Positions 53,935 through 62,283 of a stretch of 64,000 nucleotides of DNA are shown piece after piece. This DNA comes from Streptomyces sp. NBC_00708. GTDB taxonomy: Bacteria > Actinomycetota > Actinomycetes > Streptomycetales > Streptomycetaceae. Location of the stretch: the NCBI GenBank assembly GCA_036226585.1, contig CP108997.1, positions 4,092,001-4,156,000 on the forward strand, written 5' to 3'. The notes beneath the pieces were generated by a model, which was not told where the DNA came from, did not search any database, and worked only from the letters and a program-made list of their open reading frames with translations. Every line of letters starts with the position of its first letter. Positions within the stretch are counted from its first letter, which is position 1. Both the position numbers and the translations under genes were made by a program.

Positions 53935-54339
53935 CTACTCCTCGGACACGAGCTGCGCGGTGACCACGCCGTGCAGCAGTTCCGCGTCCACGAAGTCCCC
54001 GTCCTCCGGCGCCCCGCAACGCCAGCTCAGCGGGTACGTGTTGCCGTGGGCCGCCGGAATCCCCACGTACTGGTCCCGCACGGCGGGCCCGAAGCACTTG
54101 GCGCCCGGCGGCCAGTCGAAGTCCTGGCTGGCCCCGGGTTCCAGCAGGAAATACGTCCACCGCGCGCCCGCGATCTCCCGTACCACCGGCCCCGGATCAC
54201 CGTCCGTGAGGGCCGACAGATGGTGCACCACTGCCTCGCCCCGGACGCCGCGCAGCCGGATGGCGTCGAAGTGGATGCCGGTCAGATGGAGTTGGAGCCC
54301 CGAGGACGGTACCCATTCGGGGAGTTTCTTCTGCGTCAT
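53935..54339 (-). CDS. Conserved hypothetical protein beside the XRE/DUF397 pair
   Basis: The 134-residue soluble protein contains LQLHLTGIHFDAIRLRGVRGE, ARWTYFLLEPGASQDFDW and QYVGIPAAHGNTYPLSWRC. I recognise no domain. ATG 54339 is chosen since the residues before it look non-coding. It is divergent from the XRE regulator, an arrangement often seen for genes controlled by such XRE/DUF397 pairs. Confidence 0.72.
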   Translation of the reverse strand: MTQKKLPEWVPSSGLQLHLTGIHFDAIRLRGVRGEAVVHHLSALTDGDPGPVVREIAGARWTYFLLEPGASQDFDWPPGAKCFGPAVRDQYVGIPAAHGNTYPLSWRCGAPEDGDFVDAELLHGVVTAQLVSEE

Positions 54340-54422
54340 GGCAGTAAGCATTCCGCCGCATGCGTAGCGTGACCAGGAGGACACGATCCACATCGGTGCG
54401 ATGTGGGGAACGGCGGTGGGCT

Positions 54423-55238
54423 GTGGGGACGAGTAGTGAGGTGACGCACGGGCGGCGGCTTGTAGGGGAGTTGATGCGGATCCATCGCGTACGGGCGGGG
54501 TTCACGCAGAAGACGGCCGCCGAGAAGCTGCTGATCTCGGAGTCGCTGCTCGGCGCGGTGGAGCGGGCGGAACGGATTCCGTCGCTCGATCTGCTCGTCG
54601 CGGCGGAGGAGTTGTTCAGGGCGGACGGCGCGTTGAAGGCGTGCTGCGATCTGGTGGACGAGGAGAAGTACGCGCCCAAGTTCCTGGACTGGGCGAAGCT
54701 GGAGCGATCTGCCCGGGTGGTCAGCGCGTACGAGACGATGCTGATGCCGGGACTGCTTCAGACCCAGGCGTACGCGACTGCCCTGCACCGCGCCCGAGTT
54801 CCGGCGTATTCGGAAGCCGAGATCATCCAGCATGTCGAGGCGCGGTTGGAACGGCACGCGGTGCTGGACCGTACACCGCCGCCGCGCGTGGGATTCGTCA
54901 TCGAGGAATCGGTGCTCGACCGCACATTGGGTGGTCCAGCGGTGCTCAAGGAGCAACTGCTGCACCTGCTGGACTGCATCGAGCGCTACAACCACCTGAC
55001 CGTTCAGGTGATGCCGTCCGCGCAGCACACACACGCCGGATTGAACGGTCCGATGCAACTGATGACCACGGCAGAAGGCCGTGCTCTGCTGTTCGCGGAG
55101 GGGCAGGGCGGCGATAGGTTGATCTCGAAACCGGAGCAGGTGGGCGACATGTTCGACCTCTTCGGCATCCTGCGGGCCCAGGCGCACAACCCCTGGAAAT
55201 CCGTAGAGGTCATCGAGACGAAGGTGAGACAACTGTGA
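54423..55238 (+). CDS. XRE-family regulator with DUF5753 domain
   Basis: The product has about 271 residues. An N-terminal helix-turn-helix (GRRLVGELMRIHRVRAGFTQ, KTAAEKLLISESLLGAVERAE) is followed by the DUF5753 region (SAYETMLMPGLLQTQAYATAL, RLERHAVLDRTPPP, VLKEQLLHLLDCIERYNHLTV). Streptomyces have dozens of these with a DUF397 partner; some affect development. GTG 54423 is preferred, GTG 54441 is possible. The stop overlaps the DUF397 start. Confidence 0.9.
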   Translation: MGTSSEVTHGRRLVGELMRIHRVRAGFTQKTAAEKLLISESLLGAVERAERIPSLDLLVAAEELFRADGALKACCDLVDEEKYAPKFLDWAKLERSARVVSAYETMLMPGLLQTQAYATALHRARVPAYSEAEIIQHVEARLERHAVLDRTPPPRVGFVIEESVLDRTLGGPAVLKEQLLHLLDCIERYNHLTVQVMPSAQHTHAGLNGPMQLMTTAEGRALLFAEGQGGDRLISKPEQVGDMFDLFGILRAQAHNPWKSVEVIETKVRQL

Positions 55239-55483
55239 GCGACGTATCCGGACTGGCCTGGTTCAAGTCCAGCTACAGCGGCAACGAGGGCGGGGCCTGC
55301 ATCGAAGTCGCTTACAACTGGCACAAGTCCAGCTACAGCAACAACGAGGGCGGGGCTTGCGTAGAGGTGGCCACCTGCCCCCACTCCATCCACGTCCGCG
55401 ACAGCAAGCTCAGCGACGGGCCGACGTTCGCCGTCGACCCCGCCGCCTGGACCGCGTTCCTGGGGCACGCCACCGCGTACTGA
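55235..55483 (+). CDS. DUF397 protein with duplicated core motif
   Basis: The 82-residue protein is a DUF397 partner of the XRE regulator, starting at GTG 55235 inside the regulator's stop region. The family core K-SSYS-x-N-EGGACVEV occurs twice, as WFKSSYSGNEGGACIEVA (about 9-26) and WHKSSYSNNEGGACVEVA (about 29-46). A normal C-terminal half (IHVRDSKLSDGPTFAVDPAAW) follows. The duplicate probably arose by a 60-base tandem duplication. The stop abuts that of the convergent glutaminase gene, forming TGATCA. Confidence 0.9.
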   Translation: MSDVSGLAWFKSSYSGNEGGACIEVAYNWHKSSYSNNEGGACVEVATCPHSIHVRDSKLSDGPTFAVDPAAWTAFLGHATAY

Positions 55484-56515
55484 TCACCGGGGGCGGGCCT
55501 CATGGGCCGTCGAGGCGAACAGGTCCATGCCGAGCGCCGCAGAGAGGAAGTGGGCGACGCGCTGGCCTCGGACGCTGTTGCCCGCCTCGTCCAGGCGGGG
55601 TGAGAACACGCCGAGGCCGCCCTTGCCGGGGGCGACGGTGATGATGCCGCCGGACACCCCGCTCTTGCCCGGCATGCCCACCTCGTACAGCCAGTCGCCG
55701 CTGCGCTCGTACAGGCCCGCCGTGGCCAGCGCGGAGAGGGTGTCGTGGCAGACTCCGGCGTCCACCACCTGCTCGCCCGTGAGGGGGCAGACGCCGCCGT
55801 TGGCGAGGGTCGCGCCCATGACCGCGAGGTCGCGGGCGGAGACGGTCAGGGAGCACTGGCGGGTGTAGAGGTCGGTGGTGGCGACGGGGTCCCGGGCGAG
55901 GGCCCCGTAGCTGTCCAGCAGGCGGGCGATCGACTCGTTGCGCTGGTTGGTGCCGGACTCGGAGGCGTACACCCGCTCGTCCACGTGCAGTTCGCGGCCC
56001 GCGAAGCGGGAGAGGCCCCGGTGAATGAACTCCCAGCGCTCCTCGGGTGATTCGCCCGGCACCAGGGCCGTGGTGGCCAGGGCGCCCGCGTTGACCATGG
56101 GGTTCATCGGGCTGCCGTGATTCAGCTCGACGGCCAGGATCGAGTTGAACGGCAGGCCCGTGCTGTTGACCCCGATCCGGGTGCGGACGGTGTCGCGCCC
56201 GAGCTCCTGGTTGACCAGGGCGAACAGGAACGGCTTCGAGACGGACTGGATCGAGAACGGGTGGTCCGCGTCACCGACCGCGTACACATGGCCGCTCACC
56301 TGGGCGACGGCGATGCCGAACAGCTCGGGATCGACCTCGGCGAGTTCCGGGATGTAGTCGGGGACCTGCCCGTCGCGGTCCTCCTGGAACCGCCGGCGCA
56401 CGCCGTCCAGGGCCGCCCGTACGGCCTCGGCGGTCGGGAGCCGCCCGGTGGAGACGGCCGCCTGCGCCGTCCGGGCGTCCGGGGTGTCCCCGGTGTTGTG
56501 GAGCACGCCGGCCAT
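55484..56515 (-). CDS. glsA: Glutaminase
   Basis: The 343-residue protein is a serine-dependent beta-lactamase-fold glutaminase that converts glutamine to glutamate and ammonia. The catalytic S-x-x-K is in SIQSVSKPF (Ser91, Lys94). Further family motifs are NAGALATTAL, ESGTNQRNESIA and the C-terminal GKSGVSGGIITVAPGKGGLGVFSPRLD region. ATG 56515 follows a perfect AGGAGGT. It stands alone between the DUF397 gene and the toxin-antitoxin pair. Confidence 0.95.
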   Translation of the reverse strand: MAGVLHNTGDTPDARTAQAAVSTGRLPTAEAVRAALDGVRRRFQEDRDGQVPDYIPELAEVDPELFGIAVAQVSGHVYAVGDADHPFSIQSVSKPFLFALVNQELGRDTVRTRIGVNSTGLPFNSILAVELNHGSPMNPMVNAGALATTALVPGESPEERWEFIHRGLSRFAGRELHVDERVYASESGTNQRNESIARLLDSYGALARDPVATTDLYTRQCSLTVSARDLAVMGATLANGGVCPLTGEQVVDAGVCHDTLSALATAGLYERSGDWLYEVGMPGKSGVSGGIITVAPGKGGLGVFSPRLDEAGNSVRGQRVAHFLSAALGMDLFASTAHEARPR

Positions 56516-56699
56516 TTCGTACCTCCTGATGCCCGCCCCGGGCGTCCGCGACCGCTTCCGGCCCCCACCTGTACCGCACGCTCCGCCCGGGGCCGCCACG
56601 CAATACGGGCCCGGTCCCGACAGCCCCCGTATGGCCGATGCCGTCCCGAGTGGCTGGTTCGAGCGCCCCTGAGCCGACCCTCGACGCCATCCCCAGCCT

Positions 56700-56736
56700 T
56701 TGACGTGCGGCACTATCTGCTGCATCCTGTGATGCA
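56700..56736 (+). promoter_or_regulatory. Promoter and operator of the MazEF-like pair
   Basis: TTGACG (56700-56705) and CATCCT (56723-56728) are spaced 17 bases apart, placing transcription start at or next to the ATG 56736, so the mRNA may be leaderless. TGCATC-ctgt-GATGCA (56721-56736) is a perfect dyad over the -10 and start, well placed for autorepression by the antitoxin. Confidence 0.45.
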
Positions 56737-57050
56737 TGGCTGCTGTGATCCGTAAAAGCGTCCCTCTGGACACGCCGCTCGAAGACGCGATACAGCGTTT
56801 CCGGCTCCACGGCACTCCGGAGAACCAGGCCCTGTGGCAGGTGACGGGCATAAGAGTGGACGACGACACGTCCGAAGCCGAAGTGCTTCGTGCGTTGCTG
56901 CACGCCGGCTGTCACGCGGTGGAGGAGAAGGCCATGGAGAACGGCTACGCCGCTCTCGCGGCGGCCCACGACGAGGAGGACCGGGCGTACGAGGCAGCTG
57001 TGCGGGCTCGCGGGGCCCGTCGGCGGAGCCGAGTCGGGACCGGTGAATGA
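56736..57050 (+). CDS. Putative antitoxin of a MazEF/PemIK-like pair
   Basis: The 104-residue acidic/helical protein (SVPLDTPLEDAIQRFRLHG; EAEVLRALLHAGCHAVEEKA) has no strong family match, but it overlaps a PemK/MazF toxin gene by ATGA, the usual antitoxin place. It may bind the upstream dyad. The role is assigned by position. Confidence 0.65.
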   Translation: MAAVIRKSVPLDTPLEDAIQRFRLHGTPENQALWQVTGIRVDDDTSEAEVLRALLHAGCHAVEEKAMENGYAALAAAHDEEDRAYEAAVRARGARRRSRVGTGE

Positions 57051-57364
57051 GCGAGATCGTTCCCATCCGTGGCCGCGTGTACCGCGCCGACCTCGGCGCA
57101 GGTCCCAAACCCTGGCTCGTGGTCTCGAACAACGCGCGCAACCGGGCGCTCAACGACGTCCTGGTCGTGCGCATCACTACGTCGGTGAAGCCTCCGTTGG
57201 CGAGCATCGTCGAGCTGGAGGCCGGTGAACCGCTCGTGGGGCGCGTGCTCTGCGACGACCTGGGCCCCATGTACAGGGACGAGATCATAGGAGACCTCGG
57301 CGCGCTCTCGAACCAGACGATGGTGAAGGTCGCCACGGCTCTACGGCACGTCCTCGCCCTCTGA
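57047..57364 (+). CDS. PemK/MazF-family ribonuclease toxin
   Basis: The 105-residue protein matches the MazF fold: IRGRVYRADLGAGPKPWLVVSN, then DVLVVRITTSVKP, VLCDDLGPMYRDEIIGDLGAL and MVKVATALRHVL. Family members are sequence-specific mRNA interferases held inactive by their antitoxin. The usual Arg and Thr active-site positions appear present. It is coupled to the putative antitoxin and lies directly upstream of a CIS-cargo-like gene. Confidence 0.88.
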   Translation: MSEIVPIRGRVYRADLGAGPKPWLVVSNNARNRALNDVLVVRITTSVKPPLASIVELEAGEPLVGRVLCDDLGPMYRDEIIGDLGALSNQTMVKVATALRHVLAL

Positions 57365-57497
57365 GCCTCGACAGGTGCGGGCCGGCTCCGGCGGCTGCGC
57401 TCCCGGGCCAGTCAACTCTGCCCCGGGGGACCTGGATCCGGGGGCGTGTGCCGGGATATGCAGGAGGAGGTCATACCCCCGGCAGGAAGAGGTCCCC

Positions 57498-58712
57498 ATG
57501 CGCGGCCAGGACGGCGCCGAGAAGACCGGCGCGGATCGAGGGGGGCTCGCGGCGGCCCGTAAGCCCGCTGCCGCCGCCGGTATGCCCGCCACCGAACTCC
57601 TCGCCCTCCAGGGCAGCCTGGGGAACGCGGCCGTCGTCCAGATGCTGCGGGCCGCCGGTCACGCGCCGGACCGGCACAGCCACGGCCCCGGGTGCGGCCA
57701 CGAGGACGCGGTGCAGCGCTCGGCCGTCACGGACGTGCTGCGCTCGGGCGGCCGGCCGCTGGACAGCGCCGTCCGCAGCGAGATGGAGTCCCGGCTCGGG
57801 GCGGACTTCTCCGACGTACGCATCCACACCGACGCCGCCGCCAAGGCATCGGCCGCCGAGGTCGGGGCCCGCGCCTACACCTCCGGCCACCACGTCGTCA
57901 TCGGGGACGGCGGGGCCGACAAGCACACGCTCGCCCACGAGCTGACCCACGTCATCCAGCAGCGCCAGGGCCCGGTCGCCGGTACGGACAACGGCTCGGG
58001 GCTGCGCGTATCGGACCCGTCCGACCGGTTCGAGCGGGCGGCGGAGGCCAACGCGACCCGGGTCATGCGCGGCCCCGCTCCCGTACAGCGCGCGGCCCTC
58101 GCGGACCAGGGCGCCACGGTCCAGCGCGCACACCTCGGGGTCGTACAGCGTGCCCCGCTGGCGGGCTACAACCCGCGCGTCGACTACCCGCAGGGCGTCC
58201 ATGCCGTGAAGGTCAACAACACGGTGGGCGGCGTGGGGATCGAAATGATGGGCGAACTCTTCCCCGGCCAGCTCGGGACGGGCGAGGCCCCCAAGGTGCA
58301 GCCCGCGTGGTGGCCGCCGGGCGGGACCGCGATCGGGGACTGGTTCAGGAGCTACATGGTGCAGGGGCACCTCCTGAACCACAATCTGGGCGGCTCGGGC
58401 AAGCACCTGGAGAACCTGACCCCGCTGGTCAAGCAGGCCAACAGCCAGCATCACGCGAAGGTCGAGAAGGGCCTCAAGGACGCCATTCTCAAGGACGGGT
58501 ACACCGCCCGGTACCACGTGACGGCGGACTTCAGTTTCCACCCGACATCGGCCGATATGAACATGACGCCCGGGTCCCAGGAGGCCAAGGACTTCGACGA
58601 TCACTACAAGTACGGCCTCCCCGGGAAGATCAGGGCCGAGTACACCCTGTACAACGCCAAGGGGAAGGAAGTGGGTGGGGACGCGTGGGAGATCTGGAAC
58701 AACAACAAGTAG
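57498..58712 (+). CDS. DUF4157 (eCIS core domain) effector with nuclease-like C-terminus
   Basis: The 404-residue protein starts with the cargo leader LLALQGSLGNAAVVQMLR (about 34-51). The DUF4157 domain follows (about 75-160; LDSAVRSEMESRLGADFSDVRIHTD is its opening, and HTLAHELTHVIQQRQG holds the HExxH, His147 to His151). A VQR-rich linker leads to a C-terminal domain with GHLLNHNLGGSGKHLENLTP and NSQHHAKVEKGLKDA (about 290-325), like bba-Me/HNH-type non-specific nucleases. DUF4157 is strongly tied to eCIS cargos. ATG 57498 follows GGAAGAGG. A likely immunity gene follows after 43 bases. Confidence 0.85.
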   Translation: MRGQDGAEKTGADRGGLAAARKPAAAAGMPATELLALQGSLGNAAVVQMLRAAGHAPDRHSHGPGCGHEDAVQRSAVTDVLRSGGRPLDSAVRSEMESRLGADFSDVRIHTDAAAKASAAEVGARAYTSGHHVVIGDGGADKHTLAHELTHVIQQRQGPVAGTDNGSGLRVSDPSDRFERAAEANATRVMRGPAPVQRAALADQGATVQRAHLGVVQRAPLAGYNPRVDYPQGVHAVKVNNTVGGVGIEMMGELFPGQLGTGEAPKVQPAWWPPGGTAIGDWFRSYMVQGHLLNHNLGGSGKHLENLTPLVKQANSQHHAKVEKGLKDAILKDGYTARYHVTADFSFHPTSADMNMTPGSQEAKDFDDHYKYGLPGKIRAEYTLYNAKGKEVGGDAWEIWNNNK

Positions 58713-58755
58713 GGCAACCGGCCGGCGGAACCGACAGGCGACGGGCGACACACAC

Positions 58756-59361
58756 ATGAGCAACGCAAGGCACCGACTCGACGCGATGGTGGCCGAACTC
58801 CGCGACAACCCCCACGTCGAGCTGCTGACCCACGAACTGACCGACCCCCTCCCCGCCGACGAGCTCTCCCGCCTCGTCGAGGAGTCCGAGGCCCGGCTGC
58901 CCGCCGGAGTGGAGGAGTTCTACCGCCACGTGGGCTCCTTCCGGCTCGACTGGCGGGCCACCGTGGACGACGTCTCCGACCACGGCGTGGCCGAGATCCT
59001 GCCGCTCGGCCGGGTGCTCGGGGACTGGAGCGGGATCACCTGGTTCCCGAACGGCGAGCAGGAGTTCCGCCCGGTGGTGCCCTTCGACTTCTTCACCCCG
59101 GAGGCGTGCGTGGCCTTCGAGCGCGGGGAGGACGGCACCTTCGCCGATACGGTCAGCTATCACTACTTCGGTGAGGAACTGGCCCCCACCGGCCGCACCT
59201 TCACCGAGTACGTGGACCTCCTGATCGCCTCACGCGGCTACTGGTACTGGCCCAAGACGCTCTGCCCCGGCTACGAGGACAGTGCCGAGGTCACCGAGTT
59301 CCGCAGGAACATGCCGCGCGTCTTCCCGGACTACGACGACGCGCTGTTCCGCCCCCGGTAG
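58756..59361 (+). CDS. SMI1/KNR4 (SUKH)-like putative immunity protein
   Basis: The 201-residue cytoplasmic protein resembles SUKH-fold proteins: LPAGVEEFYRHVGSFRLDW, then PLGRVLGDWSGITWFPNGEQ and a late FTEYVDLLIASRGYWYW. SUKH members are the commonest immunity proteins against polymorphic nuclease toxins. Its place just downstream of a nuclease-like CIS cargo supports a protective role. ATG 58756 is the start. It converges with pspAB with a five-base gap. Confidence 0.65.
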   Translation: MSNARHRLDAMVAELRDNPHVELLTHELTDPLPADELSRLVEESEARLPAGVEEFYRHVGSFRLDWRATVDDVSDHGVAEILPLGRVLGDWSGITWFPNGEQEFRPVVPFDFFTPEACVAFERGEDGTFADTVSYHYFGEELAPTGRTFTEYVDLLIASRGYWYWPKTLCPGYEDSAEVTEFRRNMPRVFPDYDDALFRPR

Positions 59362-59365
59362 CGCG

Positions 59366-59950
59366 TCAGAGCCCCGGCGCCCCCCACACCGGGAACCAGC
59401 GCGCCAGGTCCTGTTCCACGCGCAGGTCGTCCCCCAGCGCGGCCCGGACCTCCAGCTCCAGCTGGTTGTCGCGCTTCTCGGCGCCGCCCGGGACCGGGGC
59501 GAACGGGTAGAACGTGCCGCGCTTGTACAGGTACACCAGCGCCAGCGCCCGCCCCCGGTCGTCCCGGAAGCCCACCAGCGAGCACAGCAGCTGCGGGCCG
59601 AAGCCGCCGTCCTGGAGCAGGGTGTTCACCGCGTGCAGGTCGTTGACCAGGGCCGCCGTGTCCTCGGGCGGCTGACGGGCGAGGAGCCAGGTGTAGCCGT
59701 AGGTGTCGCGGCTGAACTCCACCGGGACGCCGCCGCGCACCGTGTCCGCGTCGAGCAGTTCGCGTACGTCCTGCCGCACCCGGGCGAAGGCGGAGCCCTC
59801 CACACCCGCGAAGCACACCGACCCCAGGCCCGTCGGCACGAGGCCCGTCGCGGCCTGGAGGGTCAGCGCGGCGGAGGGGACGGCGAAGAGCTGGTCGAGG
59901 TCGGGGCGGACCGGCTTGCTGCGGCCCAGGATCGTGTCGAGCAGGCCCAC
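59366..59950 (-). CDS. pspAB: PspA-associated protein PspAB
   Basis: The 194-residue protein starts MGLLDTILGRSKPVRPDLDQLFAVPSA (quoted here in part as MGLLDTILGRSKPV) and ends RWFPVWGAPGL, matching the actinobacterial PspAB family encoded beside htpX. It is soluble and of unknown biochemical role, linked to the envelope-stress response. It lies 28 bases after htpX in the same direction. Confidence 0.88.
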   Translation of the reverse strand: MGLLDTILGRSKPVRPDLDQLFAVPSAALTLQAATGLVPTGLGSVCFAGVEGSAFARVRQDVRELLDADTVRGGVPVEFSRDTYGYTWLLARQPPEDTAALVNDLHAVNTLLQDGGFGPQLLCSLVGFRDDRGRALALVYLYKRGTFYPFAPVPGGAEKRDNQLELEVRAALGDDLRVEQDLARWFPVWGAPGL

Positions 59951-59978
59951 GGGGGGACTCCTTACGGGCGGGACGGCC

Positions 59979-60890
59979 TTACGGGCGGGACAGGTCGGCC
60001 GAGATGCGGGCCAGCTGGTCGAGGCGCTGTTCGAGCGTCGGGTGGGTGGAGAGCAGCCGGCCGATGCTCTCCTTCGAGGCGAAGGCCGGGACGAAGTAGA
60101 AGGCGTTGTACGGCTCCGCCTTCCGCAGGTCCTCCGTCGGAATCCGGGCCATCTGGCCGCTCACCTTGGTGAGCGCGGAGGCCAGGGCCGAGGGGCGGCC
60201 GGTCAGCAGGGCGGCCGTGCGGTCGGCGGACAGCTCGCGATAGCGGGAGAGCACCCGGGTGAGCAGGAAGCTCAGGGCGTAGACGACCGCGCTGACCAGC
60301 GGAATCAGCAGGATCAGGATGCCCATCGGATCGTTGCTGCGGCTGTTGCGGGCGAAGCCGCCCCACAGCGCGACCCGGGTGATGATCCCGGCCAGCACGC
60401 CGAGGAACGAGGCGATCGTCATCACGGCGACATCGCGGTGCGCCACGTGCGACATCTCGTGCGCGAGCACGCCCTCCAGCTCCTCCGGCTCCAGTCTGCG
60501 CAGCAGGCCCGTCGTGGCGCAGACGAGCGAGGACTTCTGGCTGCGCCCCGTCGCGAACGCGTTCGGCACATCGCTCTCCGCGACGGCCACGCGTGGTTTC
60601 GGCATGTCGGCAAGAGCGCAGATCCGGTCGATCGCACCGTGCAGCTCGGGCGCCTCGGCGGGGGAGACCTCCCGGGCGCCCATGCTGAACGCCGCGATCC
60701 GGTCACTGAACCAGAACTGGGCGACGAACATGCCGCCGGTCAGGACCAGGATGATCGGCCAGGCCCCGCGCAGTACGGCCAGGAGTACGCCGACCAGCAC
60801 CACGTACAGCAGCCCGATCAGGAACATGGTCGTCACCATGCGGGTGGTCAGGCCACGGTCGGTGGCGTACCGGCTACGGGTTCTGGCCAT
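59979..60890 (-). CDS. htpX: Membrane zinc metalloprotease HtpX
   Basis: The 303-residue M48 protease has two N-terminal membrane helices, the zinc site HEMSH (144-148) and the third ligand Glu in RELSADRTAALL, plus two further hydrophobic segments between them. HtpX degrades misfolded membrane proteins. ATG 60890 follows GGAGGTC. It is co-transcribed with pspAB and divergent from the P450 gene. Confidence 0.95.
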   Translation of the reverse strand: MARTRSRYATDRGLTTRMVTTMFLIGLLYVVLVGVLLAVLRGAWPIILVLTGGMFVAQFWFSDRIAAFSMGAREVSPAEAPELHGAIDRICALADMPKPRVAVAESDVPNAFATGRSQKSSLVCATTGLLRRLEPEELEGVLAHEMSHVAHRDVAVMTIASFLGVLAGIITRVALWGGFARNSRSNDPMGILILLIPLVSAVVYALSFLLTRVLSRYRELSADRTAALLTGRPSALASALTKVSGQMARIPTEDLRKAEPYNAFYFVPAFASKESIGRLLSTHPTLEQRLDQLARISADLSRP

Positions 60891-60979
60891 GGACGACCTC
60901 CAGTCCTCGCCTGTCTCCATGGTGCTCCTCGGCGGCTGAAAACGGATGCTCTCGCTCCATTCGCCCGGGTTGGCCGAAC

Positions 60980-61024
60980 ATCACCTACCCCAAGTAGATG
61001 CCTGGGGCATCTAGTGAAGGTGAT
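60980..61024. promoter_or_regulatory. Nested inverted repeats upstream of the P450 gene
   Basis: TAGATGCC (60995-61002) and GGCATCTA (61006-61013) form a perfect dyad with a three-base centre. ATCACCT (60980-60986) and AGGTGAT (61018-61024) form a second perfect dyad around it. The centres differ by only two bases. The site is in the divergent gap between htpX and the P450 gene, 37 bases before the latter's ATG. Confidence 0.65.
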
Positions 61025-61060
61025 CGGCAGGACCACACCCCCCTCGTTGCGAGGTCCGTC

Positions 61061-62266
61061 ATGACAGAGACCCAGTCCGAGCCCATTGCCTTCCCGCAGG
61101 ACCGCACCTGTCCCTACCACCCGCCCACCGGTTACCCGAGCGCGAGCCGTGGCCAGCGGTCGGTGTCCCGCGTCCGCCTCTTCGACGGCCGTACGGTGTG
61201 GCTGGTGACCGGCCACGCCGAGGCGCGGGCGCTCCTCGCCGACCCCCGGCTGTCGTCCGACCGCGCGCACCCGGATTTCCCGCTCTTCGCGCCCCGGCTG
61301 GCGGCCGTCAAGCAGCGGCGCGTGGAACTGCTCGGGGTCGACGACCCGGAGCACAACGCCCAGCGCCGGATGCTGATCCCGAGCTTCACGCTCCGGCGCA
61401 CGGCGGCGCTGCGGCCCCGCATCCAGGAGACCGTGGACCGGCTGCTGGACGCGATGGCGGAGCAGGGCCCGCCGGCCGAACTGGTCGACGCGTTCGCGCT
61501 GCCGGTGCCGTCCATGGTCATCTGCGCGCTCCTCGGTGTGCCGTACGACGATCACGACTTCTTCGAGGACCGGTCGCGCAGGCTGCTGCGCGGGCCGGAG
61601 CCGGCGGACGTGGTCGCGGCCCGGGAGGACCTGGACGCGTACTTCCGCGACCTGATCGCGCTCAAGCGGCGCGACCCGGGGGACGGGCTGCTGGACGAGC
61701 TGATCGCCAAGCACCTGGAGACGGGGGCGATGGGCGGGGAGGAGCTGGTCCGGCTGGCCGAGATCCTGCTCGTGGCCGGTCACGAGACGACCGCGAACAT
61801 GATCTCGCTCGGCACGTTCACGCTGCTCCGGCACCCGGACCAGCTGGCCCGGCTGACCGGCGGCGACGCGGACGCGGTGCAGGCCGCCGTGGAGGAGCTG
61901 CTGCGCTTCCTGTCCATCGCGGACGGGCTCTCCCGGGTGGCGGTGGAGGACATCGAGATCGGCGGGGAGACGTTGCGGGCCGGGGACGGGGTGCTGCTGT
62001 CCACCGCCGTGATCAACCGGGACGCGTCCGTCTACGCGGAGCCGGACGAACTGGACCTCGGGCGCGAGGCGCGGGGCCATGTGGCGTTCGGCTTCGGCAT
62101 CCACCAGTGCCTGGGCCAGAACCTCGCCCGCGCCGAACTGGAGATCGCGCTGCCCGCTCTCTTCCGCCGCCTGCCGGGCCTGCGGCTCGCGGTCGAACCG
62201 GAGGAGATCCCGGTCAAGCCGGGCGACACGATCCAGGGCCTGCTGGAACTGCCGGTGACCTGGTGA
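61061..62266 (+). CDS. Cytochrome P450 (CYP105/107-like)
   Basis: The 401-residue soluble P450 has the I-helix AGHETTAN (about 239-246), the K-helix E-x-x-R in VEELLRF (about 278), and the haem loop AFGFGIHQCLGQNLAR with the Cys ligand near 350. Bacterial P450s of this size use a ferredoxin, and one is encoded 17 bases downstream. It should hydroxylate a small natural product or xenobiotic; substrate unknown. ATG 61061 is the best start although its ribosome site is weak. An elaborate dyad upstream suggests inducible control by an unlinked regulator. Confidence 0.95.
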   Translation: MTETQSEPIAFPQDRTCPYHPPTGYPSASRGQRSVSRVRLFDGRTVWLVTGHAEARALLADPRLSSDRAHPDFPLFAPRLAAVKQRRVELLGVDDPEHNAQRRMLIPSFTLRRTAALRPRIQETVDRLLDAMAEQGPPAELVDAFALPVPSMVICALLGVPYDDHDFFEDRSRRLLRGPEPADVVAAREDLDAYFRDLIALKRRDPGDGLLDELIAKHLETGAMGGEELVRLAEILLVAGHETTANMISLGTFTLLRHPDQLARLTGGDADAVQAAVEELLRFLSIADGLSRVAVEDIEIGGETLRAGDGVLLSTAVINRDASVYAEPDELDLGREARGHVAFGFGIHQCLGQNLARAELEIALPALFRRLPGLRLAVEPEEIPVKPGDTIQGLLELPVTW

Positions 62267-62283
62267 AGGGGGAGGGGACCGCC

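Noticed and set aside
51571..54360. Integrated mobile element at the right edge of the CIS
   Set aside because: No integrase, transposase, tRNA target or flanking direct repeats were found, so only an accessory patch is claimed.
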